Positions 33,123-40,592 of a stretch of DNA of 49,980 nucleotides are shown here, in pieces. The notes beneath the pieces are model-generated. The model did no database searches and had not been told where the DNA came from. It saw only the letters and a list, made by a program, of their open reading frames with translations. A program made the translations under genes and the position numbers. The number at the start of each line of letters is the position of its first letter. The stretch's first letter is position 1. The stretch covers positions 1 through 49,980 of the forward strand of contig NZ_QUAK01000037.1 of NCBI RefSeq assembly GCF_003429565.1. Direction: 5' to 3'. This DNA is from Streptomyces triticagri (GTDB lineage Bacteria; Actinomycetota; Actinomycetes; Streptomycetales; Streptomycetaceae).

Positions 33123-33332
33123 TCAGCCCAGGGCCAGCCAGGCCACCGCGGCGACGACGGCCACCGCGACCACGACGCCGACGATCAGACCGATCCGGGG
33201 ACCGGCGGGGGCGGCCGCCTGACGCTGTCCCTGCGGAGCGCCCTCGTCGACGAAGGCGCGGAACATCTGGGTGCTGCCCGCGGGGTCGTGCTGGCCGTCG
33301 GGACCCTGGGGGGCGGTGGGGTTGTGTGCCAT
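33123..33332 (-). CDS. 69-aa small single-pass membrane protein
   Basis: From ATG at 33332: a polar N-terminus (MAHNPTAPQGPDGQHDP), FRAFVDEG, then a C-terminal membrane helix IGLIVGVVVAVAVVAAVAWLAL split over about 47-68. Tail-anchored layout. Widely conserved type in streptomycetes, no known function. Convergent with the lipoprotein gene. Confidence 0.7.
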   Translation of the reverse strand: MAHNPTAPQGPDGQHDPAGSTQMFRAFVDEGAPQGQRQAAAPAGPRIGLIVGVVVAVAVVAAVAWLALG

Positions 33333-33556
33333 GGGCGGGACCCTAGCGAATTCGGGTACGGGGCCCAACCCCCGGGCGGCCGCGGCACGGGACCGCCACG
33401 GCGCGAACACATCGCCACGCAGCCGCATCGCCACGCAGCGAGCACATCGTTCACCTGGCCATTTTGCTGTCTCATTGCAAATTTGCTCACCCATTGCCAA
33501 TCCTTTATCGCTCTCGCCCCCTTTCAATTTGCCTGCAGCAACCAAGCAGATCTATC

Positions 33557-33571
33557 GTTGCCCTAAGCAAC
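33557..33571. promoter_or_regulatory. MarR-type palindromic operator
   Basis: GTTGCCCTAAGCAAC: perfect 5-bp arms GTTGC/GCAAC around CCTAA, 18 bp before the MarR start codon and in an AT-rich promoter region. Typical of autoregulated marR-efflux operons. Confidence 0.65.
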
Positions 33572-33589
33572 AAAACATCGGGGGTGCCC

Positions 33590-34054
33590 ATGGCATCGCG
33601 GGAGCAGTTCGAAGAACTCGCCCGGCAACTGAGCGCCATCGGCGCCGTCAAACGAGAACTCGGGCGCATCCTGCCCGCCAACTGCCCACCGGGCTCGGCC
33701 GCCGTACTCACGCTGCTCGACCGGAACGGCGAGATGCGGATGGGCCGGCTCGCCGAACTCCTGGCGGTGGACATGTCGGTGACGAGCCGTCATGTGGCCC
33801 ATGTGGTCGGCCACGGCTGGGTCGAGCGGTGCCCGGACCCGGACGACCGGCGTTCGCGGATCCTGCGGCTCACTCCCGCCGGATCCGAGCTGCTCGAAGA
33901 CCTGGCGAGCCGCTACATGGACTCGCTCACCCACCACCTCCAGGACTGGTCCGACGACGACGTCGGCCACCTGGTGACCCTGCTGGCCCGGCTGCGCGAC
34001 GCCTTCGGCGACTGCAGACCCGCCCGCTGCACCACCACCCGTACACCCGCATAA
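33590..34054 (+). CDS. MarR-family transcriptional regulator
   Basis: 154 aa from ATG at 33590 (CGGGGG upstream). Winged HTH about 38-110: MGRLAELLAVDMSVTSRHVAHVVGHGWVER (split) and wing DPDDRRSRILRLTPAG. Represses efflux and redox genes in response to small phenolic or drug-like ligands in this family. It ends 13 bp before the efflux-pump gene and is surely cotranscribed; the palindrome at 33557 is its likely operator. Confidence 0.93.
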   Translation: MASREQFEELARQLSAIGAVKRELGRILPANCPPGSAAVLTLLDRNGEMRMGRLAELLAVDMSVTSRHVAHVVGHGWVERCPDPDDRRSRILRLTPAGSELLEDLASRYMDSLTHHLQDWSDDDVGHLVTLLARLRDAFGDCRPARCTTTRTPA

Positions 34055-34067
34055 GCAAAGGAAGTAC

Positions 34068-36569
34068 ATGGCAACGACCACACCAGCCGGTGTGCGGGCC
34101 AGCCACGCCAAGCACGGGGGAGCCCCCACCGAAGGCCCGGCGATGTCGCACCGGCAGATCATGGAGGCGCTGTCCGGGCTGCTGCTCGGCATGTTCGTCG
34201 CGATCCTGTCGTCGACGATCGTCTCCAACGCACTCCCCCGCATCGTGTCCGACCTGGGCGGCGGCCAGTCCGCCTACACCTGGGTCGTCACGGCGACGCT
34301 GCTCTCGATGACGGCCACCACCCCGCTCTGGGGCAAGCTGGCCGACCTGTTCAGCAAGAAGCTGCTCGTCCAGATAGCCCTGACCATCTTCGTATTCGGC
34401 TCCGTCGTGGCCGGCCTCTCGCAGAGCGCCGGAATGCTGATCGCCTGCCGGGTCGTGCAGGGCATCGGCGTCGGCGGCCTCGCCGCACTGGCGCAGATCA
34501 TCATGGCCGCGATGATCTCCCCGCGCGAACGCGGCCGCTACAGCGGCTACCTCGGCGCCACCTTCGCCGTCGCGACCGTCGGCGGCCCGCTGCTCGGCGG
34601 TGTCATCACCGACACCTCGTGGCTCGGCTGGCGCTGGTGCTTCTACGTGGGTGTGCCGTTCGCGGTCATCGCCCTGATCGTGCTGCAGAAGACCCTGAAG
34701 CTCCCGGTCGTCAAGCGGGAGGGCGTGAAGGTCGACTGGGCCGGCGCCTTCTTCATCTCGGCCGCCGTCTGCCTGCTGCTGCTCTGGGTGACCTTCGCCG
34801 GTGACAAGTACGACTGGATGTCCTGGCAGACCACCGTCATGGTCGCCGGCTCCGTGCTGCTCGGCCTGGTCTTCGTGTTCACCGAGTCGAAGGCCACGGA
34901 GCCGATCATTCCGCTGCGGCTGTTCCGCAACCGGACGATCACGCTCTCGGCGCTCGCCTCGCTCTTTGTGGGTGTCGCGATGTTCGCCGGCACCGTGTTC
35001 TTCAGCCAGTACTTCCAGCTGGCCAGGGGCGAGTCGCCGACCATGTCGGGCGTCATGACCATCCCGATGATCGGCGGACTCTTCGTCTCGTCGACCGTCT
35101 CCGGCCTCGTCATCACCAAGACCGGCCGCTGGAAGGCCTGGCTGGTGGCCGGCGGCGCGCTGGTCACCGGCGGTCTGGGACTGCTGTCCACGATCCGCTA
35201 CGACACCGAGTACTGGCACGTCGCGATCTTCATGGTCCTGATGGGCCTCGGCATCGGCATGATGATGCAGAACCTGGTCCTGTGCACACAGAACCAGGTG
35301 GACCCGGCCGACCTCGGCGCGGCCAGCTCCATCGTCACCTTCTTCCGGTCGCTCGGCGGTGCCATGGGCGTCTCGGCGCTCGGCGCACTGCTCGGCAACC
35401 GCGTCACCGAGTATGTGAAGGACGGCCTCGCCGAACTCGGCCCGAAGGCCGCGGGCATGGGCCACGGCGGTACCGGCGGCGGCGCGATCCCGAACATCTC
35501 CGAGCTGCCCCAGCCGTTCCGCGGTGTGATGGAGGGCGCGTACGGGCACGGTGTCGCCGACATCTTCCTGTTCGCCGCGCCGGCCGCCTTCGTGGCCTTC
35601 CTGCTGACCCTGTTCATCAAGGAGGTCCCGCTCAAGACCAAGGCCATCGACGCGAACGAGGCCGAGAGCGAGACGCCGGCCGAGGCGCCCCTCGCCACGG
35701 TCGCCGCCGGAGCGCCTGAGGCCACCGCCCCCGCCGACGCGGGTGCCCTGCTCACCAAGGACACCGCGACCGCGCAGCTCGCCGCGGTGGACCCCGCGCC
35801 GACCGCGCCCGGCATCCCGGTCCGCGGCGTCGTCCGCGGCGCGGAGGGCGTGCCCGTGGTCCGCGCGACCGTCACGCTGATCTCGCTCGCGGGACGTCAG
35901 CTCGGTCGCGGCGTCGCCCAGGCGGACGGCGGCTACGCGCTCGACGCACCCGGCGCCGGCTCCTACGTCCTGATCGCCTCGGCGGACGGCTTCCAGCCAC
36001 AGGCCTCGACGGTCGTCGTGGGGGAGAGCCCGGTCTCGTACGACATCCAGCTCAGCGGGACCAGCGGGCTGACCGGTGTGGTGCGGGGCGCCGAGACCGC
36101 ACTGCCGGTCGGCGGGGCCATGGTCGTGGTCACCGATGTGCGCGGTGACGTGCTGGCCACCGGACTCAGCGACGAGCAGGGCGAGTTCGCCTTCGGCGAG
36201 CTGGTGCCCGGGCCGGTGACCGTCGCGGTCAACGCCGAGGGCCACCGCCCGATGGCGCTCCCGGTGGAGGTCGGCCACCAGGGCCTGACCCGGATCGAGG
36301 TCGCACTGCTCGCCGGGGCGCAGGTCACCGGCACGGTCCGCGCCGAGGGGCAGCCGCTCGCGGCGGCCCGGGTGACCCTGGTCGACGGCGCCGGCAATGT
36401 GGTCGCCACCTCGACCACCGGATCCGACGGGGCGTACGCCTTCGGTGATCTGGACAGTGGTGAGTACACGGTCATCGCGACCGGGTATCCGCCGGTGGCC
36501 ACGGGGCTGACCGTCTCGGGCCGCGGCACCGAGGGCCACGACATCGAACTCGCCCACCCGGACGAGTAG
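34068..36569 (+). CDS. DHA2-type MFS drug efflux pump with three C-terminal CarboxypepD_reg-like repeats
   Basis: 833 aa. Residues about 25-525 form a 14-helix DHA2 transporter: motif A LWGKLADLFSKK (about 85-96), motif C-like GATFAVATVGGPLLGGVI (about 163-180), last helix near FLLTLFIKEV. An Ala/Pro/Thr linker (about 526-580) leads to three tandem beta-sandwich repeats (about 583-664, 665-748, 749-833), each starting GVVRGAEG/GVVRGAET/GTVRAEGQ and ending in a DGxYAF/EFAFGEL-type strand. DHA2 pumps are N-in/C-in, so these domains would be cytoplasmic, unusual for this normally extracellular fold. The YceI gene downstream carries the same domain type. Length well beyond the usual 500 aa. Confidence 0.93.
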   Translation: MATTTPAGVRASHAKHGGAPTEGPAMSHRQIMEALSGLLLGMFVAILSSTIVSNALPRIVSDLGGGQSAYTWVVTATLLSMTATTPLWGKLADLFSKKLLVQIALTIFVFGSVVAGLSQSAGMLIACRVVQGIGVGGLAALAQIIMAAMISPRERGRYSGYLGATFAVATVGGPLLGGVITDTSWLGWRWCFYVGVPFAVIALIVLQKTLKLPVVKREGVKVDWAGAFFISAAVCLLLLWVTFAGDKYDWMSWQTTVMVAGSVLLGLVFVFTESKATEPIIPLRLFRNRTITLSALASLFVGVAMFAGTVFFSQYFQLARGESPTMSGVMTIPMIGGLFVSSTVSGLVITKTGRWKAWLVAGGALVTGGLGLLSTIRYDTEYWHVAIFMVLMGLGIGMMMQNLVLCTQNQVDPADLGAASSIVTFFRSLGGAMGVSALGALLGNRVTEYVKDGLAELGPKAAGMGHGGTGGGAIPNISELPQPFRGVMEGAYGHGVADIFLFAAPAAFVAFLLTLFIKEVPLKTKAIDANEAESETPAEAPLATVAAGAPEATAPADAGALLTKDTATAQLAAVDPAPTAPGIPVRGVVRGAEGVPVVRATVTLISLAGRQLGRGVAQADGGYALDAPGAGSYVLIASADGFQPQASTVVVGESPVSYDIQLSGTSGLTGVVRGAETALPVGGAMVVVTDVRGDVLATGLSDEQGEFAFGELVPGPVTVAVNAEGHRPMALPVEVGHQGLTRIEVALLAGAQVTGTVRAEGQPLAAARVTLVDGAGNVVATSTTGSDGAYAFGDLDSGEYTVIATGYPPVATGLTVSGRGTEGHDIELAHPDE

Positions 36570-36693
36570 TCGGCACGGGGCCGCCGCGTGACAACGGCGC
36601 GGCGGCTCCTCGGGGGTGTCCGACACCCCCCAGAAAACCCGGGGCAGGGCGCGCATCCCGAGCGGAGGTGCGCGACCGGTCCGGCCGGGAAAG

Positions 36694-36727
36694 GGGCCCG
36701 GCGGGCAGGGGACGGCCCGCCGGGCCC
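36694..36727 (+). terminator. Hairpin in the gap between efflux pump and YceI gene
   Basis: GGGCCCGGCGGGC (36694-36706) pairs perfectly with 36715-36727, extended by GGAAA/TTTCC outside. It suggests the YceI gene has its own promoter or is read through partially. Confidence 0.65.
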
Positions 36728-36819
36728 GTCTCTTTCCCCGCGGGCGGCGGGCAGTCACCGCCGGCCGGGGGCAGTTCCCACCCGACGGTGGGGCGAGCGA
36801 AGTGTGAGGAGAGCAAGCC

Positions 36820-37638
36820 ATGGGACTGAGTGCCCGGGTACGCACCCGCGACGGGTGGGCCGTGCAGCACGCGGTGGTCACCCTGACCGACATGCGGGGC
36901 AATCAGGTGCTGCGCGCCGAGGCCGACGCGGAGGGCGCGGTCAGTGACGCCTCGGTGCTGGAGCCGGGGCCGTACACCGTGATCGTGACGGCGCTCGGCT
37001 ATGCGCCGTCCGCCGCCACGGCCCTGGTCACGGCGAGCGGGCGGGCCGACGTGGGCTCGGTGGTGCTGACCCGGCAGGGCGGCGCCGCGCTCCCGCCGCC
37101 CGGCGTCTGGACGCTCGACCCCGCGCATTCCTCGGTGGGCGCGGTCGCCCGGCACCTGGGGATCTCCAGTGTGCACGGCCGGTTCACCGAGTTCTCGGGG
37201 CGCATCGAGATCGGTGAGGACCCGGCTCGCTCGCGGGTGGACGCCGTCATCGCGGCACCCTCCATCGACACCGGCAACGGCATGCGGGACAAGCACCTGG
37301 TCTCCCCCGACTTCCTCGACGTCGAACGCTTCTCGGAGATCAGCTACCGCAGTACGGGCCTCGACCCGGCGGGCCCCGACCGCTGGACGGTGCACGGCGA
37401 GCTGTCCCTGCACGGTGTCGTACGGCCCGTCGACCTCGATCTGTCGTACCTCGGCACCGGACCGGACCCGTGGGGCGGACTGCGCGCGGCCTTCCACGCC
37501 ACGGCGGAGCTGCACCGCGAGGACTTCGCGATGAACTACAACCAGGTCGTGCAGGCGGGCATCTCCGCCATCGGCACGACGCTGAAGGTGGAGCTGGACA
37601 TCCAGGCGGTGCAGGGGGAGTCGCTGCCGGAGGCCTGA
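36820..37638 (+). CDS. YceI-family lipid-binding protein with N-terminal CarboxypepD_reg-like domain
   Basis: 272 aa; GAGGAG about 8 nt upstream of ATG. Residues 1-88 are a beta-sandwich like the efflux pump's repeats (WAVQHAVVTLTDMRGNQVLRA, PGPYTVIVTALGY). Residues about 95-265 are YceI: WTLDPAHSSVGAVARHL, RIEIGEDPARSRVDAVI, FHATAELHREDFAMNYN. YceI barrels bind isoprenoid or other lipids. No signal peptide is visible, so it should be cytoplasmic, matching the predicted side of the pump's repeats. Confidence 0.93.
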   Translation: MGLSARVRTRDGWAVQHAVVTLTDMRGNQVLRAEADAEGAVSDASVLEPGPYTVIVTALGYAPSAATALVTASGRADVGSVVLTRQGGAALPPPGVWTLDPAHSSVGAVARHLGISSVHGRFTEFSGRIEIGEDPARSRVDAVIAAPSIDTGNGMRDKHLVSPDFLDVERFSEISYRSTGLDPAGPDRWTVHGELSLHGVVRPVDLDLSYLGTGPDPWGGLRAAFHATAELHREDFAMNYNQVVQAGISAIGTTLKVELDIQAVQGESLPEA

Positions 37639-37720
37639 TCCGGGCGGGACGGGCGGCCCGGTCCGGGCGGGACGGGGTGGTTCGGCGGTACCGGCGCGGG
37701 GAGCGTCGTAGGGTCGCGGC

Positions 37721-38209
37721 ATGGCTGCCAATATCGCGAGCAACACCCGTGTGGATCTTGCCGAGTTGCTGGACTTCGTCCGGCCGCGGCACCGGGCCGT
37801 CCTGCTGACCAGGCGCACGGACGGCGGGCCGCAGGCCTCTCCGCTCACCCTCGGCGTCGACGACTCGGGGCGCCTGGTCATGTCGACGTATCCGGAGCGC
37901 GCCAAGACGCGCAACGCCAAGCGGGACGAGCAGGTCAGTGTCCTGGTGCTCAGTGGGGGCACCTCCCGGACGGAGTCTGGGGGAGAGTGGAACGGGCCCT
38001 GGGTGCAGGTCGACGGTACGGCCGAGGTGCTCGATGTCCCCGACTCCGTCGAGCCGCTCGTCGAGTACTTCCGGAACATCTCGGGGGAGCATCCGGACTG
38101 GGACGAATACCGGGCGGCGATGGTGAAGCAGGGCAAGTCGCTGATCCGGGTGACGCCCGAGCGGTGGGGGCCGATCGCCACGGGCGGGTTTCCGGCGCGG
38201 CTGGCCTGA
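37721..38209 (+). CDS. PPOX-class F420-dependent oxidoreductase-like protein with in-frame insertion
   Basis: 162 aa. Split-barrel flavin/F420 fold: LAELLDFVRPRHRAVLLTRR (about 12-31), QASPLTLGVDDSGRLVMST, YPERAKTRNAKRDEQVSVLV, GPWVQVDGTAEVLD. The family normally runs VLS-D-EWNGPW; here about nine extra residues (GGTSRTESG) interrupt that strand junction, coded by a GC-rich repeat at 37951-37986. Activity may be retained since the insertion falls in a surface turn. Stand-alone gene with a weak ribosome site. Confidence 0.88.
   Translation: MAANIASNTRVDLAELLDFVRPRHRAVLLTRRTDGGPQASPLTLGVDDSGRLVMSTYPERAKTRNAKRDEQVSVLVLSGGTSRTESGGEWNGPWVQVDGTAEVLDVPDSVEPLVEYFRNISGEHPDWDEYRAAMVKQGKSLIRVTPERWGPIATGGFPARLA
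37951..37986 (+). repeat. Streptomyces GGGGGCACCTCCC-type repeat inserted inside the PPOX gene
   Basis: The segment starts AGTGGGGGCACCTCCC and ends CTGGGGGAG. This partial inverted repeat (CCTCCC with GGGGGAG) belongs to a common intergenic Streptomyces repeat. It adds a multiple of three bases, leaving the frame intact. Confidence 0.6.
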
Positions 38210-38280
38210 GGGTTCGGGCGGGGGCGGCGGTTCGGGCCGGGGGGCGGCTGCTGTGGGTCGGGCGGGGCGGCTGCTGCGGT

Positions 38281-39147
38281 TCAGCCGCGGGCCGTGGTCG
38301 CCTCGATGCCCGCGATCAGTATGTCGAGGGCGACCTCGAAGTCCCGCTCCCGCAGCTCCTCGACGGTGCCCTCGCCGCGGGCCGCGAGGATCTCGTCCGC
38401 GCTCTCCAGGTAGCCCGCCATCTCCGGTGACTGGCGGATCGAGCCGATCGCCTCGGTGTAGTACTCGTCCTGCGTCATGCCGGCCGTGGCGCAGCGCTGC
38501 TTGAAGTGGCCCTCGATCGTGCCGAATCCGTACACGAACTGGAAGGTCGCCCCGATCGCACCCATCCGGCGCTCCGGCGGCAGTCCGGTGTCTCGGATCA
38601 CCCGCTGCACGGCCAGGGAGAACGCCTTGGAACGCGGGCCCACATTGAGGTAGTTGCCGATCAGGGTGGTCACCCAGGGGTGGCGGACGAGGACGGCGCG
38701 GTAGCCGTGGGCGAGGGCGCGCAGGCGGGCCCACCAGTCGGGGGACGCTTCGATGGGCTCCCCCTCCGTGTTCGGCGGGAGCTCGGCGAAGACCTCGTCG
38801 AGGGCCAGTTCGAGCAGGTCGTCCTTGGTGTCGACGTACCAGTACACGGACATCGCCGTGACGCCGAGGCGGCCGGCCAGCTTGCGCATGGAGAAGCTGG
38901 CGAGGCCGTCCGTGTCGAGCAGGGCGACGGTCTCGGTGACGATGCGGTGCAGGTCGAGGCCGGTGGGCTGGTCGGGCCTGCGGGCGCCGCCGGGTGTGGG
39001 GGCGGGTGCCCTTCCTTCGGGTGCCCTTCCTTCGGGTGCCTTGCCGCGGGGTGCATCGCCGCGGGGTGCATCGCCGGCGGGTGGTCTGCCGTCCAGCCAG
39101 ACACTGGTCCGTAGCGGACGCTTGCTGCGGTCGGCCGCCCTCGTCAT
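38281..39147 (-). CDS. TetR/AcrR-family regulator with repetitive N-terminus
   Basis: 288 aa. The first 60 residues are basic and Pro/Ala-rich with five-residue repeats (GDAPR, GDAPR, GKAPE, GRAPE, GRAPA). The HTH follows (about 66-112: IVTETVALLDTDGLASFSMRKLAGRLGVTAMSVYWYVDTKDDLLE split), of the TetR_C_1 tetracycline-repressor type. The ligand domain (about 125-285) includes GYRAVLVRHPWVTTLI. Target unknown. Divergent from the endonuclease-family gene. Confidence 0.9.
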   Translation of the reverse strand: MTRAADRSKRPLRTSVWLDGRPPAGDAPRGDAPRGKAPEGRAPEGRAPAPTPGGARRPDQPTGLDLHRIVTETVALLDTDGLASFSMRKLAGRLGVTAMSVYWYVDTKDDLLELALDEVFAELPPNTEGEPIEASPDWWARLRALAHGYRAVLVRHPWVTTLIGNYLNVGPRSKAFSLAVQRVIRDTGLPPERRMGAIGATFQFVYGFGTIEGHFKQRCATAGMTQDEYYTEAIGSIRQSPEMAGYLESADEILAARGEGTVEELRERDFEVALDILIAGIEATTARG

Positions 39148-39323
39148 GGCACACCTTCCTGAGTCGTTTCCTTGATGCTATGCCCGACTCGTCCGGTCGA
39201 ATCCCCCGCCTCCCCGCGCGCTGCTCGCCGAAGGCAGGGGTCTGGGTACGCGTTCCCGCGGTAGCGTTCCCGGCGCGAACCTGACAAGAGAATCGGCGAG
39301 ACCGAGCGGACAGGGGACGGGGC

Positions 39324-40208
39324 ATGGCACTGCGGCGCGGAACGTGGCAACTGCTGCTGGTCGGTGGATTGTTGAGCGGTTTGGCGGTGGCGCCGGCAGC
39401 CGCGGACGAGGGGTCGTCCGCCGGGGCGGCGAGGGGCGGCGGGCATCATGCGCCGCTGCGGGTCGCCTCGTACAACATGCATGCGGGGGCCGGTGCGGAC
39501 GAGGTCTTCGATCTCGACCGGCAGGTGGCCGAGCTGCGTGCCCTCGATGCGGACGTCATCGGCCTGCAGGAGGTCGATGTGCACTGGGACCAGCGCAGTG
39601 AGTGGCGCGATCTCGCCGGCGAACTCGCCGAAGCCCTCGACATGCACGTGTACTTCGCGCCGATCTACAGCCTGGATCCACCGGCCGCGGGCGAGCCCCG
39701 ACGCGAGTACGGGGTCGCGGTGCTGTCCCGGCACCGGATCGTCGCCGCGACGAACCACGAGATCACCCGCCTCTCCACCCAGGACCCCGATCCGGTCCCC
39801 GCGCCTGCGCCCGGATTCGGCGAGGTGGTGCTCAGGGTGCGTGGGGTGCCGGTGCACATCTATGTCACCCATCTCGACTACCGGCCCGATCCCTCGGTAC
39901 GGATCGCCCAGGTCGCCGACACGCGGCGGATCATGGCCGAGGACTGTTCCGCGCGGGGGCGGTGTCCGGCGCAGGTGTTGCTCGGCGACTTCAACGCGGA
40001 GCCCGATGCGGGGGAGTTCGGGCCGCTGTGGAAGGACCTGCGGGATGTGGATCCCGGGGGCCCGACGTATCCGGCTCTGGAGCCGGTCAAGCGGATCGAC
40101 TACGTCGCGGTGAACGGGCCCGTACGGGGCGGCGCGGCCGCAGTGGTGGGGGACGGGGCCTCCGACCACCTCGGGGTGATCGCCGACCTGCGGCTGCGCC
40201 GTCGCTGA
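39324..40208 (+). CDS. Secreted endonuclease/exonuclease/phosphatase-family protein
   Basis: 294 aa. Signal peptide (hydrophobic LLLVGGLLSGLAVA, cleavage near AAA-DEG, about 27). EEP fold motifs: VASYNMHAG (Asn, about 48-56), GLQEVD (catalytic Glu, about 80-85), YGVAVLSRH, THLDYR (about 186), LLGDFNAEP (about 222-230) and SDHLGVIADL (His, about 281). Could act on DNA or on phospholipids/phosphoesters outside the cell; the sequence does not decide. Confidence 0.92.
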   Translation: MALRRGTWQLLLVGGLLSGLAVAPAAADEGSSAGAARGGGHHAPLRVASYNMHAGAGADEVFDLDRQVAELRALDADVIGLQEVDVHWDQRSEWRDLAGELAEALDMHVYFAPIYSLDPPAAGEPRREYGVAVLSRHRIVAATNHEITRLSTQDPDPVPAPAPGFGEVVLRVRGVPVHIYVTHLDYRPDPSVRIAQVADTRRIMAEDCSARGRCPAQVLLGDFNAEPDAGEFGPLWKDLRDVDPGGPTYPALEPVKRIDYVAVNGPVRGGAAAVVGDGASDHLGVIADLRLRRR

Positions 40209-40214
40209 GGCGTG

Positions 40215-40590
40215 TCTTCCGGGTCCGTCGGGCATCCTCAGCTCGTCGGGCATTGCCTGCCCGTCCGGCATCCTCAGCTCGTCGGGCAATGCCTGCCCGT
40301 CGGGCATCCTCAGCCCGTCCGGGATCCTCAGCCCGTTGGGCATCTCCAGCCCGTCCGGCGCTTGAGGACATCTTTCAGCCTGTCCGGCGCTTGAGGACGA
40401 GGCCGCCAGGCCGACAAATCAAGCCCGTCCGGCGCTTGAGGACGAGGCCGCCAGGCCGACGGCCTGGAAGCCGCCACGGGGCGCCGCCCCGGACCCCAAC
40501 CCACGAACGCCGGAGAGGCTGGATTTGGGGCGCTGCCCCGGACCCGAACCCCCGAGCCCCGGAGGGGCTGAACTTGCTGAACGGGCTGGG
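40215..40590. repeat. Array of GTCGGGCATCCTCAGC and GTCCGGCGCTTGAGGAC repeats
   Basis: At 40227-40350 roughly five degenerate copies of a CCCGTC(G/C)GGCATCCTCAGC unit occur. They are followed by three copies of GTCCGGCGCTTGAGGAC (about 40352, 40382, 40427), two of them with the common extension GAGGCCGCCAGGCCGAC. Then comes a GGGGCGCCGCCCCGGACCC stretch, repeated in altered form near 40534. No gene. It lies between convergent genes and may also terminate transcription. Confidence 0.75.
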
Positions 40591-40592
40591 AC

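Noticed and set aside
33927..36902. 991-codon leftward frame opposite the efflux pump
   Set aside because: His/Asp/Gly/Arg-rich antisense translation of the pump; no domain and no ribosome site.
40215..40590. CRISPR array
   Set aside because: Units are short, degenerate and adjacent without unique spacers of constant length; no cas genes are in the window.
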